Source of the DNA: Mimachlamys varia
Lineage: Eukaryota; Mollusca; Bivalvia; Pectinida; Pectinidae
DNA: 64,000 nt
Reading direction: 5' to 3'
NCBI GenBank assembly: GCA_947623455.1
Contig: OX392534.1
Coordinates: 7,512,001 to 7,576,000 of the forward strand
The position numbers and the translations under genes were made by a program. Below the pieces are notes generated by a model that saw only the letters and a list, made by a program, of their open reading frames with translations, ran no database searches and had not been told where the DNA came from. Shown piece after piece: positions 9,201 to 18,100 of the stretch; positions within the stretch are counted from its first letter, which is position 1; the number at the start of each line of letters is the position of its first letter.

Positions 9201-11692
9201 CTCAAGGCGTCACCGTCGTCAACATCGTCACTCAAGGCGTCACCGTCGTCAGCAGCGTCACTTAAATGCGTCACCATCGACACTCTAGCCGTCACCGTCG
9301 TCAGCATTGTCACTCAAGGCATCACCGTCGTCAGCATCGTTACTTAAATGCGTCACCATCGACACTCTAGCCGTCACCGTCGTCAGCATTGTCACTCAAG
9401 ACGTCACCGTCGTCACCGTCGTCACTCTAGCCGTCACCGTCGTCAGCATCGTCACTCAAGACGTCACCGTCGTCAGCATCGTCACTGAATGAGTTGTTAA
9501 GATATTCCGGTCTTACAAACGTAGCCCTGATGTTTGCCTACTGACCAGGCATTTCAACGTTGTTGCTGTCATGTTCTGATTTAGAATATAACTGTGGTCG
9601 GGGTTGAGTTAGATTTATCGCGGAGTGTGCAAAAGCAATTTAGAAAAAAAAATCTAAATATCAGATAAGTATAATTTTGCAACCAGAACTAAGATTATAT
9701 TTTCACTGTCAATTTCATTGGTAACGTAACATATTAAGCGATAAATTGTTTTGTTGTCATCTTTCTATGAAGTTTCGAGCTGAGTTAACCCGCTCGTCAC
9801 GTAAAGCACTTTGAAGCTTTAAGGTGCGGAACTTTCTATCATAAATGTAATTTATTTGATACATATTTTTCTCTTGATTTCATAGGATAAGATCCTTCCT
9901 TCGATGTGATTAATCATAATAGTATCAAAAGCCGTGATCAGTACCAATATTGTATCACATTTAAAAAAACAACTTCTAAAACAATAAATATGTCAACACA
10001 CCAATAAGTGTTAGAATAGATAACCATACACTAATTTTGTCAACATATGATTATTTTTTAAAGTTTACATAGACCTAAAAAGTGTTGTTATTCAAACTTA
10101 AAACTCTGTGTTTCGTTTTCGTTTTTGATAAAAAATGACGCATGAGAGGGCTATGAATAAACATACTGCTTTGGACTATAAAAACTAATTCGCATGATAT
10201 CATATACAGTTACGTGCCAGAATTCATTCATTTTTTATTCTTTATTTCTTTGTATTCTTTGTATTTTTATTTTTGCAGTGAATATTCCTGCCATTGTTTA
10301 AAAATGGATTTCGACGAATGTTGGTCATTCGGTACAGACATAATCCCAGGTTTCTTCTCATTTATCTAATTTTCCGTCGTGTATTAATACAGAATAATCT
10401 ACATAATTTCCATGTGACGCCACGTCAAAATGGCGTTCCAAAAATTGGATGATGTAAATAAATTACGATTTTTCTTGTAATAAAGAACGGAAAACGGTGA
10501 AAATATTATGAAATGACACAGGATACAGTTCTCTATAAGTACCCAAAATTTCATTAAAAAATTTCCATAAACAAAGTCGGGAAAATCATGAATAAAGTTT
10601 GAAATAAAAAGACTATATAGCAAAATAAATAAAACAAATGATAGACTATTTAACACGTAACTGTATATTCTAAAAGTCATCAATACAATGTTAATATGTT
10701 ATCAAAAATATTCATTTCAATAAGGATAACGCACAGTTCCGTCCCACTAAAGCATGTTCATTTCAAGTGTAAGTATCTGCAAAATTCCAGCAATGAATCA
10801 ATTTTAGTCCTCATCTCTGAGGGCTCTATAAATATCCCACGAAAGCACTTCGATTGAGTGCTGTTTTGATTTGTTTTTTAATAAACACCCATCAATGTTC
10901 TACTTTTGATTCAACCATAAATAGATATAATGCATCTTCAGAATTTTCAATGACTGAATAAAATGATGGTTTGGTAATCATGTTTGGGTACTGTCACCTT
11001 GGTATTTCACTATACTGCAAAACTTCATTCACTATAAAGAAATACCGAGAAAAACGAAACAGCCCTTCGAAGTTTTGGTAATGCAAAAAGCAATACATGA
11101 ACTACTGGCGACACTACGCTTATAGAAGTTAAACACTTACTTGCATGATGACTCTAAAATATCCATACCGAAATGTATACCGGTAGAGATATTTCCACTC
11201 GGTTCAGCAAGTTCTTGTGAAACACACCTCTCAGCAAGGAGACAATGGTCTCTTGCATACCGGCGGTAATGGCCGGCTTCTGACTTTTGGCGCTTGTTTC
11301 GCTGTTCTCCTCCAAACATACCAAGCGCTGCCCTCTTGTAATTCCATATATTTTCACCGGGTGATCGTTTCTCCAGAATTACTTTGATCTTCTCGGGGAA
11401 CGGAACTGTATGTTGAAAAAGTAAATGACACTTTCAATATTTTCAATACCTAAGGAAGAATGATAATGTTTTATAAAGTTAATAAATTAAACAGTACAAA
11501 AACAAAAAAGACAAATCTTTTAAACTTTGAAAAATTGTTTAAACATAATCTATATTAGTTCACATTTAATTTCTTACTGATAAATTAATTTCTTAAAAAG
11601 TTGTTTTGAATTATGTTCATTATTGTTTACTAACCAGCACCACAACAGCCAACTAGGCAAAACGCAAAACAAATAGTGTAGACGCAATTCAT
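3064..11692 (-). CDS. Secreted cysteine-rich protein, unknown family (5 exons, 259 aa)
   Basis: Join, in transcript order: 11692-11635, 11405-11141, 8078-7945, 6469-6328, 3244-3064. The five pieces total 780 nt, which is 259 residues plus TAG, and the phases at the four junctions (1, 2, 1, 2) all agree. Residues 1-19 form a signal peptide (MNCVYTICFAFCLVGCCGA). The mature part has cysteines at about 74, 80, 107, 116, 127, 146, 160, 199, 217, 226 and 248, one N-glycosylation sequon at about 91 (NIS) and another at 108 (NST), and no membrane segment. The spacing suggests a compact helical, disulfide-bonded extracellular protein. I do not recognise the family; a resemblance to small invertebrate helical Cys-rich secreted domains (DUF19-like) is only a guess. 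Introns 2 and 4 are about 3 kb each and are full of repeats. Confidence 0.75.
3760..4515. mobile_element. Inverted-repeat DNA element, tandem copy 1 (756 bp)
   Basis: The element is bounded by a perfect 14-bp inverted repeat: AACATAATCTTACA at 3760-3773 and its reverse complement at 4502-4515. Its body is about 90% or more identical by eye to the copy at 4532-5279. No transposase ORF is visible, so it is non-autonomous. It lies in intron 4 of the minus-strand secreted gene. Confidence 0.8.
4532..5279. mobile_element. Inverted-repeat DNA element, tandem copy 2 (748 bp)
   Basis: It has the same 14-bp ends (4532-4545 and 5266-5279) and the same body as the copy at 3760-4515, separated from it by only 16 bp (CGGTAAAACTTG...). 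The same CGGTAAA-CTTGT tail also follows this copy, so the duplication unit is 772 bp and includes the tail. That points to a tandem duplication of one insertion, not two independent insertions. Confidence 0.8.
5283..5805 (-). mobile_element. tRNA-headed SINE with ATT-repeat tail
   Basis: Read on the minus strand, the element starts at about 5805 with a tRNA-like head. Box A is TGGTCGAGTGG and box B is GGTGTTCGATCCC (5732-5803). A body of about 400 bp follows. It ends in AAAGCGCTTTAGAGTGG, then GGCGCTATATCAAAT and an (ATT)n run at 5291-5318. A GCGCTATAT-type end followed by (ATT)n is typical of SINE tails that borrow a LINE 3' end. It lies in intron 4 of the secreted Cys-rich gene. Confidence 0.75.
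5805..6015 (+). repeat. Dispersed ~400-bp repeat, copy 2 (3' part)
   Basis: This copy is homologous to the right half of 1240-1690. Shared blocks are CATCATATCATGCAA, GTCAATGAGACCAA, GTGTCGTAAGTTTGTTTG and CAGCAGCTGAAATCTA. The left half is missing and the SINE head abuts it directly. Confidence 0.6.
6328..6469 (-). CDS. Exon 4 of the secreted Cys-rich gene
   Basis: The acceptor is TTGTAG|ATGTC and the donor CA|GTACGT. The exon encodes residues 153-199, from DVLSLLQCMNNRR to KQRNSILC. Reading through the donor would give a short alternative tail ending in a stop near 6291, but splicing joins exactly in phase 2 to the exon at 3244. Confidence 0.7.
7264..7634. mobile_element. 371-bp MITE with TTAAAG...CTTTAA inverted ends
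   Basis: The left end TTAAAGCCCCAATATAAGTA and the right end TACGTATATTGGGCCTTTAA form an imperfect inverted repeat of about 22 bp. A TTAA or TA target is possible (piggyBac- or Tc-like). There is no coding capacity. A second, opposite-orientation partial copy lies at 1-260. The element sits in intron 3 of the secreted Cys-rich gene. Confidence 0.7.
7945..8078 (-). CDS. Exon 3 of the secreted Cys-rich gene
   Basis: The acceptor is TTGAAG|CTCTA and the donor ACAG|GTATGT. The exon encodes residues 108-152, from STREFLGCYDAMM to CRQPWTT. It is 134 nt and too short to stand out as an ORF; it was found by matching phase 2 entry to phase 1 exit. Confidence 0.7.
8496..8770. repeat. CAYCRT-type trinucleotide/hexanucleotide satellite
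   Basis: The array is built from CACCATCATCAC and CACCATCGTCAC units. Because it is a multiple of three in every frame it creates long spurious ORFs (poly-His/Arg on plus, poly-Asp/Gly and poly-Met/Val/Thr on minus). It is intronic, in intron 2 of the minus-strand gene. Confidence 0.9.
8771..9490. repeat. 30-bp satellite with higher-order structure
   Basis: The basic unit is GTCACCGTCGTCAGCATC followed by GTCACTCAAGAC (30 bp). From about 9255 to 9490 a longer compound unit appears with inserts such as CATCGACACTCTAGC. Early units (8771-8940) are a looser mixture that includes CACCCAAGGC and CAACTAAAAG. The array has apparently grown out of the neighbouring CAYCRT array, since the CGTCACC motif is shared. 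Confidence 0.85.
9491..10206. other. Intronic sequence, nothing recognised
   Basis: AT-rich intron 2 of the minus-strand secreted gene. No exon, RNA gene or repeat structure was recognised. Confidence 0.4.
10207..10663. mobile_element. 457-bp Tc1-like MITE, copy 1
   Basis: It is flanked by TA on both sides, with inverted ends that start CAGTTACGTG on the left and finish CACGTAACTG on the right. The interior matches 52826-53283 (GACGTCAAAATGG, ATTGGATG-TGTAAATAAATTA, ACTATATAGCAAAATAAA or a close variant). CAGT ends and a TA target are the hallmark of Tc1/mariner-type elements. There is no transposase ORF. It is in intron 2 of the secreted Cys-rich gene. Confidence 0.8.
10664..11140. other. 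Intronic sequence, nothing recognised
   Basis: The remainder of intron 2 of the minus-strand secreted gene up to its exon 2 donor. AT-rich, no supported feature. Confidence 0.4.
11141..11405 (-). CDS. Exon 2 of the secreted Cys-rich gene
   Basis: The acceptor is ATACAG|TTCCG and the donor AA|GTAAGT. The exon encodes residues 20-107, including a basic stretch (GEQRNKRQK) and cysteines 74, 80 and 107. It is 265 nt long, enters in phase 1 and leaves in phase 2. Confidence 0.75.
11635..11692 (-). CDS. Exon 1 of the secreted Cys-rich gene (signal peptide)
   Basis: The ATG is at 11692 on the minus strand. The exon encodes 19 hydrophobic, signal-like residues and ends in phase 1 at a G|GTTAGT donor. 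Confidence 0.75.
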
Positions 11693-11796
11693 CTTGACGC
11701 AGTGACGCTCTAGATCGACCAGACTGGAATCTCTGGATACAGTGTGGACCAGGTTTGGGAACGTCAGCTTATATCTTCAGGATAGTCCGTCTGTTG

Positions 11797-11805
11797 TTAT
11801 ATATA
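11797..11805 (-). promoter_or_regulatory. Candidate TATA box of the secreted Cys-rich gene
   Basis: On the minus strand TATATATAA lies about 105 bp upstream of the ATG at 11692, which fits a short 5' UTR of about 75 nt. This rests on position and sequence only. Confidence 0.45.
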
Positions 11806-11809
11806 CTGT

Positions 11810-12690
11810 CTCCAAAATGTCATCACCCCTACTACTCTAACGATTAAAACCACTTACCGTCAATTATCGTTTTATTGATCCGGATTTTGGAGCGTTTATT
11901 CGGATCGGATGTTAGATACGTAAACTGTATAAGTGACGACCCCTTAATCAAAATGTAATAGGCCGTTTAGAGATTTAGTATTCCAGGGGTCACGCACATC
12001 ATCATTCTTAATCGGTCAGATCATTTAAGCTTGGCACCAAAACCATTTTAAACGTGTTATTGTCTATTTATTCAATCTAAGCTGGATTTTGCAGATGTAG
12101 CACGTTTTATAAAGTGATTTAAAAAAATGTCAAACATATTAAAGCTGACATTTGACAATTTCAATCAAGCTGATTTAGATAAAGTTTTGTCATCTAAACA
12201 GAAATATGTGACCTGCCTTGGCGTAGTAAAGTGGGGAAGGGGGATGGAATCACGGAAATTAAATCTATTAGGTTCAATGCACAATGCATCAGAGGACATA
12301 CTACTGACGTCCAATACGTTAAAAGTTCATTCTCACACTACATAATACGAGCACTTAACTAGTCAGGGAAATATCAGTATATGGCAGACGTCTAGGAATA
12401 ATAAAAGTAAACGGAGCATCATTTCAAAAAGAGACATTTCCAACACAATGGACAAAAGGAAAAAATTCCAAAGAAAGGCAACCTTCGGGAATGCAGCAAC
12501 TGGCGGGAAGGTTTCTGTTCTGCCTTTTACCAGCAAAGTGCTCAGCAGGAGCCTCGTCAACAGGATACATATGAAAGTGGACTCATCACTGAGGAAGGAA
12601 AAAACCATATGAAGGAAAGGCAGAGGAACATACAGACAGCCTCTGACCATCATGCGTCAGTCAGTACGGAATCTCCCAGAAACTACTTTA
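11810..12690. other. Intergenic, no supported gene
   Basis: A 72-codon plus ORF at 12127 (starting MSNILKLTFDNFNQADLD) and overlapping ORFs around 12363-12866 have no family I recognise. They could be fragments of an old mobile-element protein, but nothing in the residues proves it. Confidence 0.4.
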
Positions 12691-13140
12691 AATCACTTAT
12701 ATCTTGCGAAGTATTTATTTTTGCGTTAATTCGCGAGGAGATTCAATCGCGATTATTCCTATCTCTAGAGGTGCCCGTGTTTATTCTATTGCCATCGTCA
12801 CTTCTAAACAGACGTTCGCGGAATTATGCTTTCGCGATTATGTCTGAAAGATCACGTACATTGTAACACACACATATGCTGCACCTCTTAAATTTAGTAA
12901 TAGATACAGTATATCTGTACCAAAAGGTAGGAATCCAAAATGTCTAAACTAATGTAGAAGCAGAAGGGTCAGGTGCGTAAAACCCCTTTAATTGATTAAT
13001 TTAAAAGTACAATTAAACTAGTTCTGTATAATTTCAAATCTTGTACTACGAAAATGTGTATATTAAGTACCGTGCTACTACTCAAACGAGATTAACTGTG
13101 GCTATGGAGGCTCCAGCAAACCTCGGGGACTAAAAAACAT
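12690..13140 (+). repeat. Dispersed repeat, plus-strand copy (inverted partner at 16135-16530)
   Basis: The repeat holds blocks CACACACATATG, GCACCTCTTAAATTTAGTAA, GTAGGAATCCAAAA, GAAGGGTCAGGTGCGTAAAA, CTATGGAGGCTCCAGCAAAC and CTCGG-GACTAAAAAA. It also holds several TTCGCGA/TCGCGATTA motifs upstream. The same blocks occur on the opposite strand at 16135-16530 but in a different order. No coding capacity. Confidence 0.75.
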
Positions 13141-14110
13141 AACCTCGCGAAATCAAAATGATTAACAGTAATCAAATGAGCAAGGCCCTTAATGAGGACG
13201 TTCATGGTTCAGTTATCGACGAAAGTGAAGCAACGGACTGGTTCCCAGTAACGACCGGAGTGAAGCAAGGATGCAGCATGTCAGGGTTCATCATCTTCCT
13301 AGTGACTGAATGGGTCGTGCGGAAAACTGTAGAGGATGACAGAACTTGAATGTGACGGAACTTCACAACCATGCCGGAGGACCTTGACCTTGATCTAGCG
13401 CCTATATCCTAAACAATAACCCACCTTCAACATAAAGCAACTTAATTGGAATGCAATGCAGCAAACGTTTGGCTGAAACTGAATAACAAGAAATTTAAAG
13501 TGATGAAAGCCAACAGCAAGAGTGTTGAAGGAAGGACAAAATGGCGTAAATGTCACTAAGGATGTTGGAGCACATCAGATGTCTAGAAGAGCATAGCCTT
13601 GGCCAGCGCACAGATGAAGCGGCTATCAAGCAAGAAAACGACATTAACAGAAAGACTTCAAATTTCCCTTCACAAGAGCCTAGTCTTGTCAGGCCTACTT
13701 TACGTATGTGAGACCTGGAAACTGACAAAGGGAGACGAAGAGAAAATTGACATCTTCCCGACCAAGTGTCTCAGGAGGATTTTTAAGATCTGTTAGCAGC
13801 AGCACGTCTTCAAGAAGACAGTACTAGAGATGGCAGAGAAGATCAGCGAGGAAATAAGGAGACGGCGATGAAAATGGATTGACAATTTGCTAAGAAAGGA
13901 CAAGAATGATGATTGTGCTTTGTCCCTTGGTGGATTCCGGAAGGACAAAGGAAAAAGGCCGCCTAAAAGCTACTTGTCGGCGAATGGCGGAGGTGAAGTT
14001 GTATGGCGCAGTCTGGCACACGTGGAACTCAGCACACCGTGCAACTGCAAACGGACCCCCATGGAGGAATAGTGTCCAAGCATTGTGTGCCTCCAGGCAC
14101 GGATATACTT
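13140..14110 (+). pseudogene. Decayed non-LTR retrotransposon reverse transcriptase (3' part)
   Basis: The segments are in several frames and interrupted by stops. At 13245-13325 the translation gives TTGVKQGCSMSGFIIFLV, the reverse-transcriptase block usually seen as GVRQGCxLSPxLF. At 13660-13790 it gives LVLSGLLYVCETWKLTKGD and KCLRRIFKIC, the conserved C-terminal YGSETW and CLRRI signatures of LINE ORF2. At 13860-14100 it gives WIDNLLRKD, then a GRPK-like basic stretch and VQALCASRH. The order is that of the end of a LINE ORF2. The catalytic domain upstream is missing and frameshifts are frequent, so it is a dead fragment. Confidence 0.8.
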
Positions 14111-14706
14111 ACAAGGTTAGGCCCTATTCCCGCAAAAAATACCGAAACAAACATACACTATTTCATTAAAGTTGTTGAATTTGGGGGAAATATATAATCA
14201 TGATATTGATATATCGGAGAATAAACAATAGGGCGATAAGAGGGAATAGAAGTCTTGAAAACTAAAAGGTACTGTTTTTTAATTCTAATAGTTTCTTAAA
14301 ACATAAGGTTATTAGGGCAATGAATGAAGACTGATTTATCAGGAATATGCCGTGCTTTTCTTATCTCTGAAGTAATGCGATATGATTATGGTCAGCTTGG
14401 TTTAGTTAATGTCATTGTCATAAATATGAAGTAATATTTTGAAAACATTTATGTTAGGCTGCTAAATATAACACTTACCGCGAAACATGATAATGTCAGA
14501 ACGTTCAACCAATCATAAGTGTATTTACTAGAAACAATCAATAAATGTCCCTGATCTTAAACGTAACGATGTGATACATATAACTGTTTACGATATAGAT
14601 AAGCAAATGTATGTCACTGTCCACTGACCCAGATAAAATTGAACACTTAAAGACGCGGACGATAATTGAGCTATTCTGTGAACTGTTTCAATATAACATT
14701 AGTACA

Positions 14707-15106
14707 ATGGTCAACATTAGGTCACTCATGCTGCTTTTTACCCTCTTGTTGTCGCACATAACTACTAGTAACGGTCAGACCCATCTATACCAGGAGCTGG
14801 ATAACCATGACATCAGGTTGACAACACTGGAACAGATGGTGACAAACCTGACCCAGTCATGCTCCCATATACAACAAAACTACCAGCATGTCCAACAAGA
14901 AAATACAATGCTGAAGACATTGGTTATGAACCTTACTGTTCGGCTGGAGGCTTTGGAACAGATCGGAACAGAACATGTTGTCCAAACGAATATAGGAAGT
15001 ACGGCTTCACCTCAATCAGTGACGTCATCAACAATACCACCGACCACCGCTGTATCACCACCGTCACAGACCCATGTTCCACCGACATCCACCAGGACCC
15101 CGAAAG
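14707..15106 (+). CDS. FReD gene exon 1 (signal peptide, coiled coil, linker)
   Basis: Donor AAAG|GTATTA at 15107. Without splicing the frame stops after GITYIM. The exon encodes residues 1-133 and carries all non-fibrinogen parts of the protein. A weak TATA-like CATATAA lies at about 14576, roughly 125 bp upstream. Confidence 0.9.
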
Positions 15107-18100
15107 GTATTACTTACATCATGTAAAGTATAATTTCTTAATTTAATTAAATGTATTTATCTTTTATGAAATGGAAATACATAATGTAAAGCAGCATAGT
15201 CAACGTCACGGATTGGACTCTGAGCGGGAAAAAACAGCAGAGAATACCAAAGCGTCAACAAAACCACAATCCGAACTAAAAATCGATTTAACTATAGGCA
15301 AAATAGGAACAACGGAAAGTTTACATGGATACCCTCGTAAAAGTACAAGATAAATAAGACCAGGTGTTCCGGAAGAGTAAACGTCCTCTGCTTCATCGAC
15401 GACACTCGCCATGTAAATCTTGGTCACATCCAAGTAAACATCAATCCTCAAAATGAGAATCGAGTCATCATTGTCAATCACAACAAGTAAGCACACGAAT
15501 AAGCAAACTAAAAAACGTCCATCTTCATATCACACAAAGATACAGAATATTTCTCGATGAAATCAAGATGGCGACCATAAAACTTGCCCATAAAAAGCTG
15601 GTTAAAGGTTGAATTAAGCCACCAATTGTTAATTTACACCGTTATAATACTAAACCTTTCATCTTTATCTTTAATTCATTATCATCATTTTGACATCTAT
15701 AACCATTGGATACTGAATCGTAACTAGACAAAATGGACATATGTTGTAGCAAAATGATTTGATAACATTAGTAGATTATTTACTATTGGTCAATCCAAGT
15801 ATGTCGTGACCTTGAAATTGAACATTAGTGCGGCATGGTTTACAAGAAGACTATTTAAGGATAATTACATGTTTACAGCGGAGTCATTCCGATTTGGTTA
15901 TACGTTTATATACCTTTTGGAATTATTTAGACGGGGTCTTCAAACTTTTTCACACGAGTCCGTACAGCCGATCCGAATAGATCGTAACCAATCTGTGCTC
16001 GGTACAACTTTGCCACAACTCCTGTGGTAATATGAAACAAACGGGTTTTTCCTTACGAATGTTGATTAGTCTACATACAAGACACAGATTTAGCTGGAAA
16101 TCGGAATTTTCTAACTTCAATGATGCAGTTTAATTAATTTTTTCGGCATACTGTATCTATTACTAAATTTAAGAGGTGCAACATATGTGTGTGTTACGTG
16201 ATCTTTATGATAGGGGGTGGCAGACTCTGCTGGTGGATTTTTTAGTCTCCGAGGTTTGCTGGAGCCTCCATAGCCACAGTTGATTTGAAATTATACAGAA
16301 CTAGTTTAATTTTACTTCTTAATTCATAAATTAAAGGGCTTTTACGCACCTGACCCTTCTGCTTCTACATTAGTTTAGAAATTTTGGATTCCTACCTTTT
16401 GGCCCCTAGCATCACTGAAGAGTCCTAGGAGAACGAAACAGCTATATGATGCAGTTTAATTCATTTTTTCGGCATACTGTATCTATTTTTAAATTTAAGA
16501 GGTGCAACATATGTGTGTGTTACGTGATCTTCAAATGCACTCTGTGTATGTGGAAGGTCATTCGCTACATTACCAACTTACCTTTTTGGCCACCATACCC
16601 TTCTTCTTTACTAGCATATATTTAGCCCTGAAGTATTTTACTTCGTCCAATGACGTGTAAGGCACAAAGGGTTGGCCCTACCTTTCATCCTTCACTGCTG
16701 GCTGGAGGTCATCGTCAGGCTTCAGTTTTGTTCTTCTTCTCGTTTTCAGAATACTTAGTAGCCATAGTGGGCATGTTCTTATGAGAACGGACAAAACTTG
16801 AACCTGTGGGTCGACGTGTACGGGGGCTGATTGATAAGTTGTGATGCTTGCATTGTAGAAGTTAAGCAGGGATGTGCTTTTTTAGTCATACTATGTCCTT
16901 ACTATTTAAGGATGTGTACCCGACGACTGGTGTCATTTGGTCAGTACAAGGTAGCACTCTAAAGTAAACAAGGCAAGCGATGTTTGCAAAATGGATAAAG
17001 TCACCGAAAGAGTAGTGATTCAATATTTGTAAATTGAAGGTCTAGCACCTTATCACTATATCACCATAGCACCATAGCACCATATTAGTAAGGACATCCT
17101 TACTGATATGATAGCAACACTAGGGAATGATGCCTCTTTATATGATACAGGGAAAAGGTGAGTGGAGTAATTTAAGCATGGCAGGCAAGGCCTTGGGGGA
17201 TTATGCCCGTCCATGAAAGTCTGTCACTGCTGCAACTCTAGAAATGGTCCATAAAGTCCCTGAAATCGTTACGGCTGACATGCGAGTTATAGAGACATAT
17301 TCAGTCAGTGGCTTTTAAATATCGCTGGCATAAGTGTATCTATATTGAAGCGGATTATGTCTGACCCTTAAATATGAGTTTCACAAATTACCGGTCAGCC
17401 CTCGTATGTCCGTTATATTTTAAATCTACGAAAGCTATTTGGAGTAAAATAATGAATTCTGCTCATAATACTTTGAAATATTCGAAATGAAATTCATGTA
17501 CACTAATGTGTATTTGACCATGTTAATCTCAAGGTATGTCAATTGAATATGTAAGAATAACATTGAAAACACATTCACATATATCTTGGTGCTATAAAGT
17601 GACCAAGTTATAACGTTTGATGTTGTTTACAGATTTTGTTTTATATTTTAGTCATACCAAGAGACTGTGCACACGCGCAAAGGATGGGATCTGGACAAAG
17701 TGGAATATATACAATACAGCCTCAGGCTGGAGGTTAGAACAATTTTGTTTTAGTATAAATTAGAGAATACCGAAACGTTAACAAACGCATAATCCGCACT
17801 CAACAACGATTAAACTAGGAGGGGGGGGGGGGGGGGGATATGAACAAAGGAAAGATTAACATGGAAACCCCTGTAAAAGTACAAGAGAATAAGAGTAAGC
17901 ATCTTCTGCTTCATCTACGACACCTCCATGTAAATCTTTGTCACATCCAAGTAAACATCAAGTTCTCAAATTGAGAACCGAGTATCATTGTCAATCACAA
18001 TAAGTAAATTAATAACTTTATACGTATGGACAAAGAGACTGCTTCACAAGACAACGATATTTTTATTAGTTTTTGTATAAATATTTTTAACAGGATACTT

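Noticed and set aside
8923..9347. ORFs encoding RRHRRQHRHSSRH-type and SPSSASSLKASP-type repeats
   Set aside because: These are translations of the 30-bp satellite, which is divisible by three. There is no start context, splice context or non-repeat protein part.
13158..13349. Functional reverse transcriptase
   Set aside because: The catalytic core is absent, and stops and frameshifts separate the remaining conserved blocks.
14611..14706. Upstream in-frame ATG of the FReD gene
   Set aside because: It would put 32 polar residues before the signal peptide. The ATG at 14707 has a better context and begins the signal sequence.
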